The position numbers and the translations under genes are program-made. The notes beneath the pieces were generated by a model. The model saw nothing but the letters and a program-made list of their open reading frames with translations. It had not been told where the DNA came from and made no database searches. 64,000 nucleotides of DNA from Pocillopora verrucosa (lineage: Eukaryota; Cnidaria; Anthozoa; Scleractinia; Pocilloporidae), in contig NC_089312.1 of NCBI RefSeq assembly GCF_036669915.1, positions 16,625,317 to 16,689,316 of the forward strand, in the 5' to 3' direction. Of this stretch, positions 35,650 to 50,991 are shown piece by piece; position 1 is the first letter of the stretch; every line of letters starts with the position of its first letter.

Positions 35650-36840
35650 TGATAGTATTTTATTGCTTTTCCCTGCCAAGCCGAATCTTTTAAACTCATG
35701 TAATACTTCCACCAATTTAACACACCTATCAAGCACTCATATCCACTTTTATACACACATTTATAAAGTGGTTAAACTATGGTATTTACAATGATAGAAA
35801 TCAAAAGAAATCTTTGAGCAACTACACTATGTTTTTCTTAAGTAGCCATTTGCCTATGCGAAAAAAAAACTTTGTGATGATTTTTGTAAATCCTATGCAC
35901 TCTGACTAACTATTGATATTACATTAAAATTAGTAAAACATATTAACTTAATTAAGAAAAAAAAGTTAGTTTTTGAAACAGACATCATATGTAATTTCCT
36001 TCAGTTGGTGACCACAAGAGCACATAGAACATTTGTAAGCATTCTTTTATGCATAAACCTTGTTTACAACCTATGAGCAAAACCTTAAGTCCAGGGTCCT
36101 TTAACATTATAACTTCTTTTCCAAAAAATGTAAAATTATAATTGTAATAATTTTGAAAAAATATCATGTTTCAGTCATTGTTGATAAAAAAATATTTTAC
36201 TCTGCCAGGCATGACTTGACCAATCATGAAAAAGTTAATCTGCTGCATGCACCAGGGCTGTTGTTTCATTTTTAACTTCTAACTTCCCTGAGGTGATTAA
36301 CATACATATATTTCCTCTCCTCTCTATAATTTTTCAATACATTATCCAACCAACATTGATAAGAACTGACAAACTTGTGAAACTTGTGTCTCAACCTAAC
36401 ACCGAACTCTTGGAACTAATTTGAAAAGTCATGTTATGTAGCAAGATGGGAAATTATGATGAAGTAATGAGTTCATAACATGAAAATTTGCTAAAAGTGA
36501 CCCTATGGATCCAGGGTCACAGTTCAGGGCACAACAGGCATCAGATTGAGAACACATTTAATAAATATTACATTCAATTATTTACAACTGCTTAAGGTAA
36601 AGGTTAATGACAAAGGCTGATAATTCACCAGTTGCTGTCACAGACAACCCCAGTTTCAATCTTGATAATCAAAATCATTATTTAACCACTCAAAAGTAAT
36701 AAATAAAAGCAAGACCTAGTTCTGTGAAGCAGGGACATACAACATTCTGTGGTTACAAAAATATCAATACATATTATTTTGTTATCTGTAATCTATTCAA
36801 TAACATCATTTTTAATTATCAATGCTTTGTCAATCCAGTG
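35650..36840. other. Convergent intergenic spacer
   Basis: Spacer between the 3' ends of the small beta-rich gene (plus) and PACRGL (minus). It is AT-rich, with no exon or repeat family that I can support. Confidence 0.6.
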
Positions 36841-41738
<4,898 letters not shown>

Positions 41739-42267
41739 TTTGTTTACTCCTATGCAAATTTCCCGAGTGGGGTGGGGAGACAATTTATGCCTTGTGAGGG
41801 TAGAGAGAGGAGAATGCTGGTGGTTACCCAAGCTAGGATTAAGCTTCTTTGACCACAGATCTTGAGCACGTTGCCGAGTACGTTTGCGAGCGCGAGACAA
41901 TTATGTCAATTCAGGTTTCAGGTGTTTATTGCCTCCCAATTCCAATTTGTTGCTGCTGTTTTCTATTCACAAAAGATGAGGCAAGATCGGTGTTTTTGAA
42001 TATGATATATACACAGTCTAATTTTATTGTCTGTAGCTCCTTTCTTAGTTAATTGGCACGCCAAAATACTTTTAACACTTTAACCCTTTCCTCAACAGCG
42101 CTTTCTCTCTCCAAACTTTTTAAAGAATTCCTGAACATAGCCTTCACAAGGCGTTCTAGATCGATTTATTGTGGCTGTCAAGGTTTATTAAATTGCGATG
42201 AGTGTACCACGCTGAGGAGAGAAAAGTACCCCAATTTATTTCATCCATTTTGAAACCACTGGTGATT

Positions 42268-42420
42268 CTTGTAATCTGATTGGCTCTCATTGGTGCGATT
42301 TATTCACGAATCGCAACATGTCTTGCTCTAAATCGCATCTTATTTACCCAGCCAATGGGAAAGCTTTACTCAAATACTACAACCAATTACTTGTTTAAGG
42401 AAACCAATCAGATTGCAGGA
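42268..42420. mobile_element. MITE-like inverted repeat
   Basis: TCTTGTAATCTGATTGG at the left pairs with CCAATCAGATTGCAGGA at the right (two mismatches over 17 bp). The interior contains a second small hairpin (TGCGATTTATTCACGAATCGCA, 42294-42315, given here as arms TGCGATT and AATCGCA). No coding capacity. Confidence 0.55.
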
Positions 42421-42545
42421 CTCTAAAATACAACCTTTGCAACCTTCAACAAACCATGGCTAGCTCACTACTGGATCAACAAAACATTTTGAAGATTTTG
42501 CGATTTCAAAATGGAGGTAATAAAATGGTAATTTAACTTCATGTC

Positions 42546-42648
42546 GTGCAATTTTGGTCCGAAATCATACTTTTGATTTCAAATAAAAAACTTGCTATGC
42601 ACTCGTTTGAATTTGAAATCACTCATATGATTTCAGACCAAATTGCAC
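42546..42648. mobile_element. MITE-like palindrome, about 40-bp arms
   Basis: The left arm GTGCAATTTTGGTCCGAAAT continues through CATACTTTTGATTTCAAAT. It pairs with a right arm reading, on the other strand, GTGCAATTTGGTCTGAAATC and onward. The loop is about 25 bp. It has no coding capacity. Confidence 0.7.
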
Positions 42649-43081
42649 TCCACTCAGTTCAACAACCATTATATAACAACTTCTCACTTCATCACAAATA
42701 TCGTCCATTTCTTATCTAAAGGCATAAGTCACTTAGAAAGAAACCTCGCATCCGCGGTCTATGTTTTTCATCTCTGCCGATTTTGTTCCTCGATCGTAAT
42801 GTTTCGTTTTGCAAGTATTTTTTTTTTAGTTGTCTCCTGTTTTTCTTTGTCTTTATCATTTATATTTCGGTTCAGGGGTTTTGACCGGAGTTAACTTCAA
42901 TTATTGAAATCAAGAATTAGGTCCATCGCTCCCAGAAGTTTCCCCATAACCATCGATAAATTATTAAAGCCTAACAGGTATTCAATTTCAAGGTTTACTT
43001 TCAAGCGCTTCACTTGTGACTTAGATAAATTAAAAAGAAAAATCCCTGTGTAAAGCAGATGGCTTTTAAATACCACTGCGA

Positions 43082-43915
43082 ATGCCCGGGAGCAAAGACG
43101 AGAAAGAAACTCCCACAGATACGGACAAGCATACAGCAGCAACAGAAAATTACAAGGAACGGGAATGTGAAAGTGGAAGAAAATTGCTTAACCCTAAGTG
43201 TATCATAATTAGCGCATATTTTGTCTTCCTGTTATGGAGATTTATTAGCTTAGGTCTTTACTCTGTGTACGCAACAGATTGTTTCTTGCGAGCTAAGCTT
43301 GCCACGCTGAGATGTGAGAATTTTACTTTGTATTCAAACCCAACGAGGTTCGAAATAGCATGGCAGATGTGTTCGGCCGTGAATAACTTCATTGCTGTTG
43401 GGATTTTGTTTAAACTACCGGAGTTTCCTGGTCTGGATGTTGTTTGCGCTCGTCTGATTAAACTGGCCCGGTTTTGGTCTTTTATCTTCCAGCTGGTCGT
43501 GGTCATCTCCTATAATCTTATGCTGTTCTTTCACGAACATTTAATGGAAAGTGCCATGATAGAGGTTGGCTTTCTCGTTGATGAAATTACCGTTACGATT
43601 GTGGTTTGCTTGTGGAATTTTGTACCTGCGCCAAGCAACAGGTCGCAAGGGCTACCCTGCCTCCAGTTCGCTTATAAATTGACACTTGTTATGCTATTTT
43701 TAGAGAATTTTTTTCTGTTCTTGTTGATGTCTTCGCAAGCAGCACTCGACATTACAGGAATCCATCAATTCGAAAGTCGGTCGACAGGATTGCAAGCTCT
43801 TGGGATTGTACTCAACGCAACTGAGGCTACATTTTATTTTGCTGTCATGAAGTTCATGTGGAATAAGCTGTTTGAAGGAGAAGCTGTTGATCTGCTAAAG
43901 AAGGACACCATTTGA
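43082..43915 (+). CDS. Intronless multipass membrane protein of unknown family (277 aa)
   Basis: One uninterrupted frame from an ATG at 43082 to TGA at 43913-43915. Residues 1-36 are charged and hydrophilic. About six hydrophobic segments follow, at 40-63, 93-112, 131-151, 158-181, 197-218 and 237-259, for example IIISAYFVFLLWRFISLGLY and FQLVVVISYNLMLFF. NFT at 80 and NAT at 245 are possible glycosylation sites; which side they face is unknown. I recognise no family motif, and it lacks GPCR landmarks such as DRY or NPxxY. Its length, composition and sharp start make a real gene likely, though an intronless frame could also be a retrocopy. No neighbour suggests a role. Confidence 0.65.
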   Translation: MPGSKDEKETPTDTDKHTAATENYKERECESGRKLLNPKCIIISAYFVFLLWRFISLGLYSVYATDCFLRAKLATLRCENFTLYSNPTRFEIAWQMCSAVNNFIAVGILFKLPEFPGLDVVCARLIKLARFWSFIFQLVVVISYNLMLFFHEHLMESAMIEVGFLVDEITVTIVVCLWNFVPAPSNRSQGLPCLQFAYKLTLVMLFLENFFLFLLMSSQAALDITGIHQFESRSTGLQALGIVLNATEATFYFAVMKFMWNKLFEGEAVDLLKKDTI

Positions 43916-45295
43916 ACACGTTTTTATATTCCGTAACGCGAAAGAAATGATATCGAACTTTACGAAAGAGCGGTTGAATATTCATGAGTAATTTAAAACC
44001 AGAAGTAAACGCCACCTGACAGTTAAAATCAGGAGTTTACTTCCGAAATGATTGAATACCGGCACTAGGTAGCCTACATTCTGGCTATAAAGACGGCACC
44101 TAGTAATCATTTGAGGAACACTAAGGAGAATCTAACTCTACCTCTCCTCGGAACCATCAGCCACAGGTCAAAATATTATTACTTGCGTTCTTTTATTTCG
44201 CCAAAATGACAGTCTCTTAATTATGACGCGCATTCGTCAATCTGTCGTCAATCTGTCGATGTCATCAGATACATTTGGCAAAGAGTAGACTAAAGGCAAG
44301 ACACCGAGAAAAAGACGTCGATCTTATACGAATCGATCTTTGAGTTATAAATGGGGCTTGAAAGTTGGGAGTTTATACACATAGCTCTCCTGTGTTGGAC
44401 TGAAAAGTCTTTACTGTGTTTAATTTTTTTATTGTAAAATACAATATCTATTTTTGACCAATCAGAGTGCCGGTGGTGTCTCAGTGATTTTATAACCTGG
44501 TACAACGGCTATGCTTTAGTTTCATTTCCAAGTTTCAAAAGCAGAGAGAAACATTAACGAAACGTGGCATCTACGGGCATTTTCTAGGTTAACACCTCTT
44601 TGAATTATCTCATAAGTCACGATAAGGGCCGGGTAATTAATGCGTCCTGATGCAGATACTAACTTAAGCCTACTTGTATGCTATAACATGCTCTTTAGTT
44701 TCTAGCGGGTAAAGGTTGCAAGAAGTCTGTGTATGTGTGTGTGTGTGTGTAATTTTAGATAGTTGTAAAAAGACTTGCAAATATTTTACTTTTCATTTGC
44801 TCGAAAGATTCCTCGTTCGCTTTCTATTTCTCCAGCCATGAAAATAGAACACTGCACAGTAGACCGTCCAGGACTGGGAGCGAGAGTAGGTGCACCGGCC
44901 TAAAAAGGAGACATGCGCGGAAGTAAGAGTGGAGTGCGCGTGTCAGCTTCCAATATAAATAACTTGCCGGGGAAAGCCTGTCACTGAAAAAGACTGCACA
45001 CTCTGCTGTCTCGTTAAGCAATATAATGCCAGACATTAGTCCCCCGCTTGGTCAAACAAATTTATGAGTGGTAGTATAGCCTACCTTCTCCTGTCACTTG
45101 TCTTTTCAACAAGAAACATTTTGGTTAGCCGTGCGCACCGGCTTAACCTAATCTCACTACACAGTTTTCATGGGAGGAAATGATCGTGAACACTTCTTTA
45201 CATTACAGAACCACGATAAAATTTTGCTGAATTCAGTCGAAAATCACCTTTCGTGAGCTCTTTCAACACTTCAATGACATCTGCGCGTCAAGGTA
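43916..45295. other. Convergent intergenic spacer
   Basis: It contains a GT microsatellite near 44732-44750 and no exon I can support. Small open frames near 44,290-44,505 and 44,824-45,036 have no start context or family resemblance. Confidence 0.55.
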
Positions 45296-46207
45296 TCACA
45301 CAGGAGGGAGACCTCTCCCCTGAGGCATACCATAAGATTTAGGAACCCATTTCGTTTGTGTACTCTTTGGACTGGCCGGAGGACTGTCTGTTTTCATCCC
45401 TCGTCGTCTGTCCAAGTCTCTCATAACAGAAGGATCGAGCGATCCCCGGCGATGCTCGGGTTTGAAGCCGGAAGGTGTTAACTTGAGGTTAAGTTTAGCT
45501 TTCGTCGGAGGTGAAGATGGCATTCGGGTTATGAAGGTTGAGTCGGAATCTTCCGTGGAGTCTCCGGTTGATTTCGCCCTCGGAAGCTTCGATAAAGCTG
45601 GTAGTATGATTTTTCCATTCTTTCTGCCAAGATTTGATAAATCTTCACAAGATCGCGATAGAAGCGCATTTGACGGAAGACTTGCGCTTAGTAGTGATGA
45701 TTCTGAGCATAGATTCTCGGTAGACTTCGACAAACTTCGGTTGACGAGACTTGGATCAAGAGGCTCGAGAAACGGCATCGATCCCGATCGTGGTCGGTGT
45801 TTGAGCATTGCCTTTCGATCTGACTTACGATCGGATAACGATGATGTCGAATGCGGCCTCATACGATGTTCACCGTTTGTTGATAAATGTTTCATGTTCT
45901 GTTTTCTTTTCTCTATCTGTATCTTCTCCTGTTTTTCCTGAAGCTGAGCCATCTTCTTAACCATTTCCTTCTGCTTGTTGCTCATTTCAGACATGCTATA
46001 ATGTTTTTGTCTCTCGAGATCTTTAACCTGCTTAGCGTGCCGTTGACTATGGTATATGTTCGAGGCGTACAAACTTTCAATCGCTGAGCGCGACTGAATA
46101 AGAAACGACTCATAAAACGCGTTCTCCGCTGGAGAGCGATCAGTTTCGGTGACATCTTCACTTTCATCAGTGACAGTCACCTTCGGTGTTTGAGGTTCGC
46201 TTGACAT
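45296..46207 (-). CDS. Disordered Ser/Arg/Lys-rich coiled-coil protein (303 aa)
   Basis: A single coding exon on the minus strand from ATG at 46207 to the stop at 45296. A TTTTCTTGCAG acceptor ends 10 bases before the ATG, so a noncoding 5' exon upstream is likely. The N-terminal 30 residues are acidic. Residues about 57-108 form a heptad-like, Gln/Lys/Glu-rich coiled coil (KQKEMVKKMAQLQEKQEKIQ). The rest is low-complexity, with many Ser-Pro and Arg-x-x-Ser motifs (SPPASPKSTQTKWVP, RPRSGSMPFLEPL), as in phosphorylated scaffold or cytoskeletal proteins. I do not recognise the gene; function is unknown. An antisense frame at 45462-45941 is a shadow of this one. Confidence 0.7.
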   Translation of the reverse strand: MSSEPQTPKVTVTDESEDVTETDRSPAENAFYESFLIQSRSAIESLYASNIYHSQRHAKQVKDLERQKHYSMSEMSNKQKEMVKKMAQLQEKQEKIQIEKRKQNMKHLSTNGEHRMRPHSTSSLSDRKSDRKAMLKHRPRSGSMPFLEPLDPSLVNRSLSKSTENLCSESSLLSASLPSNALLSRSCEDLSNLGRKNGKIILPALSKLPRAKSTGDSTEDSDSTFITRMPSSPPTKAKLNLKLTPSGFKPEHRRGSLDPSVMRDLDRRRGMKTDSPPASPKSTQTKWVPKSYGMPQGRGLPPV

Positions 46208-49200
46208 GTCTTGAACACTGCAAGAAAAATCTGCAATTGAAAATGATTTAGCTCAACAATGTGTAATCACAAATAATTCGCTACATTCCTCTGTCGCTAC
46301 CGTAACCAACATAAAACGTTCTCAAACGAATACACGTTTCTAAGCTACATGAAAGAAAGCGTTCTTATGCTGCATTTCAATAGAAACCGTCTTACTCTGG
46401 AATCCACAAGGGGGCAGTTTCACCAAAAGGTTGAAACTGAAGAGCGAAACGACTTCTTAAGACTTAAGAGACGTGATTTAAAGTAAAACAATTGTGCAAA
46501 TCAAGTTAATGGTTTCATTCAGAGACAATTAGTTAAATGATTTTCTTTTGTGTTGATGTCTCTGTCTCTCATTAAGTAAGATCGCACCCTTTACCGTTTT
46601 CACGCCAGATTTCCATACAGCTTTGTATTTCAAATAATGGGTATTCCAAATCGCTATACAACATAATAAAATATCGTAAATTACTCTTGATTGCTTGAAG
46701 CGGGAACCAGAACAAATTTTCGCCGAGTTAAGCACCTAAGAAATATAATCTTTATTATTATACAACCAATTTTTGAGTGAATTAAATTCAAATTTATGTC
46801 ATTAAAAGTCTGTTATACCTGAAGAATTGCTCTACTTCATGCTTAACTAGATATCGCCGAAGAGATGAACTGGCAACGACAATAATCAATTACAATTAGC
46901 TTGACAAAACATGCAAACAAGAGTGGAACGAATTTGGTTTGGTGGACCGATTCTTCCGTTTCTTGATCTGAGCACCTCAGCAAGCCAAACACGCTGTGTA
47001 ATAAGGTGATCTGCATGATCACTCTAGTAGAGACGAACTTTATGTGGTCCATGCCACGAAACTACCACACTGACTTACATAAGTGGTACTCTAATGAATA
47101 AGGAAAATTGATGAATAAGAATTAGACATTACAAACTCCAATCACCTCAGTTTTTCACAGATCGACGCGAGCTGGATTTCTTCGCCGGCTGCGGGATAAA
47201 CGCTTGGATAGAGACAGAGCTGTTAGTGTTGTTACTCCGCAGTACTAAGAAATACGGTTAATTTACTCACAGTTTGACTTCAGATTGACAACTTTTTGTT
47301 GTAGTTAACGAGTTATTATGCATTAATTATTTGTACATAAAAGTACAGTGACAGCAACTGCAATTAGAACACTTCTGCGGTGACAGCCAAGTCGCCAGTC
47401 GGAATAGTTTCTTTTGTCCCCGTCTCGTTCTTATTGAAGAGCAAAGGACGAAAATGAAAGAAAAAAAAAAAAAAGAACGCTTTGTACTTGTGGCTCCTGA
47501 AGCTTCACTGATTGGGCAGATGACTTCTAACACATTCGGTGATAGCTCTGTATCAGCTTTCGATTTCTTTGGAGTAAGCCGTCCGCATAGGTGGTCTGAA
47601 ACACTGAGGGTTTTCGCATTTCCGTGTTTCATGTTTATTTTCACTGAGCACCCAATAAACCTTGAGCTTTGCGGGGGCAAGAGTGAATCCGTGCCACACC
47701 CTCAAAACATGACAGATTGGGGTGTTTTGCCTTTGTCAGTCCTAAAAAAAAAAAAACGTCCAGAATATCCTTTTGGGGAAAGGTGCATAATGATCATCCA
47801 TGTTGGGCATAAAAAACTTCATGTTATGTAATAGGCGGGAACAGAGGAAGGTTCCAAGGAGTCCTGACCCCCTCTCCACACCCATCGGGCTTTGGTTATT
47901 TTTTTACTCCTTGTCTGACATCAAAATTCTAGCAATGAAAAGATAATATATTATACTTTTTTTTGCAAAATCACATGTCAGGGGGGGTTAGTCAGCGGGA
48001 AGGGCAATATCGAGATATAACGAGAGAATCCTGGGTGGAGACGGAGTAGGAGGGAGTGTTAATTTTGTTCCATGCTGTCAAAAGACATTTCTCACCAGCG
48101 AAGAAGGTTGGAAAAAATTAGATCTCCCGAGAATATTCGAACTCCAGATAGATCCAATTACGTGATAGGATGTTCTACCATCAAACTAGTGAGAACTCAG
48201 TCGCTAACAAGCTAGCTTTAATAAGCGTCCATTTATATTACACGTTGTTTCTAGTAACTGCCAACAATGGGATAGAAGGAAAAAAAGACTGAAAGGAGAT
48301 GCTATCAAGAGATCAAAAGCGTAACTGAATTACATCCAAAATGTGGCCACGTTTAGCAAATCAAGTCCTGTTCAGTCCCCTAACCAAGAGGTTACTCTGA
48401 ATCACCTCAAGATATGAAAAGAGATCTGTTTCAGTGCAAAGAATTGTTGATAATCTAAGAATTACGTATATTTATGTACACTTAATTTCTCCTGAATCAA
48501 AATATCTAAAATATCGACGACCTCAGCTGCAAAAGGAAGGAGTGAAAACACGTCATTTATCGTATATTGGTTAGTGTAACCCTCCGGCTCAGAAGAGAAC
48601 ACTCCTAATTAAAACTGTTTTTTTTTAACCCTGTATGGTCAACTTTATGCACATGCCCTATTATGATATTTAAAAATGTCAAGTAAATTTTCCACCTACA
48701 GTTTTTGGTTTCAAAAAGCCTCTTACTACTTTCATCGAATATTTGAATTCCTTTCCTACATTTTGCTCCACTGATGCAATCCCCCAAGATGTTTCATTCA
48801 TGCCTCATTTTTACCTTATGATTTCATATCTGGCGCTTGAATTTTACAGAAAAGTGAGCGTGATTCATGAATTTATGAATCAGCGTGAGGCGTGATTTGC
48901 CTCCTGAAATATAAGACCGCGAATTTCAGATTTCCTAGCAACCCTCTATACAAGAAGAGAGATTTGAAGTTTTCCCTTTTATATACGTGGTGCGAGAATT
49001 TTTCTAAAATTTAAGACCTTCTCCCCTTTGCTACCCTCATTTCATAAGACATTTTTTTTTATCATTTTCCTCTGAGACTTCTTAATTTTTTTTTAGCATA
49101 AGCTATGATAATGTTAAACTGACTGCATGTAGTGATAAAAAATCATGCCAATTAATTTGCAAAATGAAACTTGTGTTGGACACAGAGTCTATTTCTTTAC
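46208..49200. other. Upstream flank of the coiled-coil gene and intergenic DNA
   Basis: It probably includes a noncoding 5' exon of the coiled-coil gene. I could not place that exon. Open frames at 47,327-47,831 on both strands cover the same DNA, include A/T homopolymers and look like chance. Confidence 0.45.
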
Positions 49201-49276
49201 ACCACCATGATACCAGGTCTTATTTTCAAGTAATTGGCCTCTACTGGAATATATTGAACAACCAGGCATGCAATGG

Positions 49277-49369
49277 CTACAACAGTCTCAGCCTCTCTCT
49301 TATCTTCCTGGTGAATAGGTAAAACAAAACAAAGTTGGCAAGACCCTGGCTGTTGTCTCCAGTAGCCCT
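49277..49369 (-). pseudogene. Second, degenerate copy of the last GPR157 exon
   Basis: On the minus strand it reads ATGDNSQGLANFVLFYLFTR and then KIRERLRLL-stop, aligned with GIGDNSQGFADFVLFCLFTV-KIRNKFRHCC of the working exon at 50992-51168. The preceding TATTAG acceptor leaves one base too many compared with the working exon, so splicing from exon 2 would shift the frame. It is probably a decaying exon duplicate; use as an alternative 3' exon is not excluded. Confidence 0.75.
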
Positions 49370-49569
49370 AATATTCATTTGAATGAAAATTGGAAAAAGA
49401 CAGAAAGACAATTATTTTTAAGTTCAGATTATTGTAATCACCAAGACAAATGGAAAGTTAATCATCTGCAGGATCTCAAGCCATTGGATGGACATACTAA
49501 TACCATTTTGTCCACAATCAGGCAAGCATTGAATACTAAGTGAACCTAAAAATTGATAGAGTTGAAATG

Positions 49570-50960
49570 GAATTGGTGCCGAGGGCCGTACAATTAATAA
49601 TAATAATTAATAGAATTTAATACTTATATAGTGCCATATACATATGAATATTATCTAATGTGCTTTAAAACAACTGAAATAAAATAAGTAAACCTAACAA
49701 TTAAAAACTTAACATAAATTTGTATCTGCAGATCTCGCCATCATCAAAATTACTATCTCAAAATAATCTAATATTGAACAATACATGGCATTTAAAAACT
49801 AACATAAAATACTTTAAAAAGCTAAATATTGATTATAAATTATTGATGATATGATATATAGTAAAATGCCTAAATCCTTGATGGATTGATCAGTTCATCT
49901 GATGAGTACATAACACACTCTCATTGGTCAAGGATTGCATCATATCTCACTATAATCACTTTGCCTAAGGCGATTATGGCCCTCCTTTGCCATTATATCA
50001 AACAAGCACCCCCATTCTCCTCCAATTTCTTGAATAGTCTGGATATATGGAAAACCTGTTTATATTGCCACTTTATTAACAGCTTTTTAAGCTTGAACTA
50101 CAGTGGAATCAGTACAAGAGAATAGTTCAAATCTATCCTGTTCTAGTTATTTCTATTTCTATTTTCTTGCACAGTTCCTTTATGTGTCATCTTTTCTTTC
50201 AATTTTTGTTCTAATGCTGCACAATCTCAATAAGCACCCCCCTTGATTAAGCACACTCCTTCCTATAACTGCCTTTCATTTTTAGCCAAAAGTTTAAGTG
50301 CCCAGGTACTTATTCTAGGAAATACAATATTTTGTATAAGTGCAGTTGAGGCTACATGTATTATTTTCCTTTTTATTTGTCTAGGATGCTAGAAGGAGGG
50401 CTAGGAATAAATAATCTGCCTCCCTTTATCATTGGTAACCCTAAATATGAACATCAAGGCATCCACTACAACCTACAAACTTAAATCTCCTAAACATCAT
50501 GATATAAAACATGCTCTTATTAGATTGAGTTGGCCTTGACTTAAGGTTAGAGCTAGGGGGTCAACAAAGCCTTCACGTTTGCACATTAAAAATTGTTAGT
50601 CAAATAGGACATTTGAGAAAAGGTTAAAGAAAAATCCCCAACAAATATCTATTCAGAATTTAACAGAAGTTCTTAACAACCCTGATCCATCTTATCAACA
50701 TATCAAGCATTAATGGTTTTTATCTGGTTTCTTCTCCATCTTTAACCACCTTTGTCATTAATTAAAGGGGTCAATGGAACAGAGGCCCGAGTGACTTTTG
50801 AGTTAAGCTCAACCTCTCCCTTTGTTTCATTAGAGAAACATACTGACAATAATTGTTTGGAGTGACAATCTGCCAGTTTATCAGAAATCACATTGGAATT
50901 TTGGTAGACCCATTCATCTACATAAGTTATCTTCCACCTACAACCAGGTCTCCAAAGAGT
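49570..50960. other. 3' flank of GPR157
   Basis: AT-rich sequence containing AATAATAATTAAT and TTATATAGTGCC-type dispersed-repeat text near 49,595-49,680. No exon that I can support. Confidence 0.5.
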
Positions 50961-50991
50961 TTAAAAATATCTTTCCAGATAAAAAAAAAAA

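Larger units (their letters stand above)
41901..43081. other. Divergent intergenic region between PACRGL and the membrane-protein gene
   Basis: It should hold both promoters. I see two palindromic elements (42268 and 42546) and several ATTGG/CCAAT pentamers between 42270 and 42410, but these lie inside an element, so they are weak evidence for CCAAT-box use. No TATA box is clear. Confidence 0.5.

Noticed and set aside
45462..45941. 159-codon plus-strand frame
   Set aside because: Antisense to the coiled-coil gene; its composition is what the complement of a Ser/Arg-rich sequence gives.
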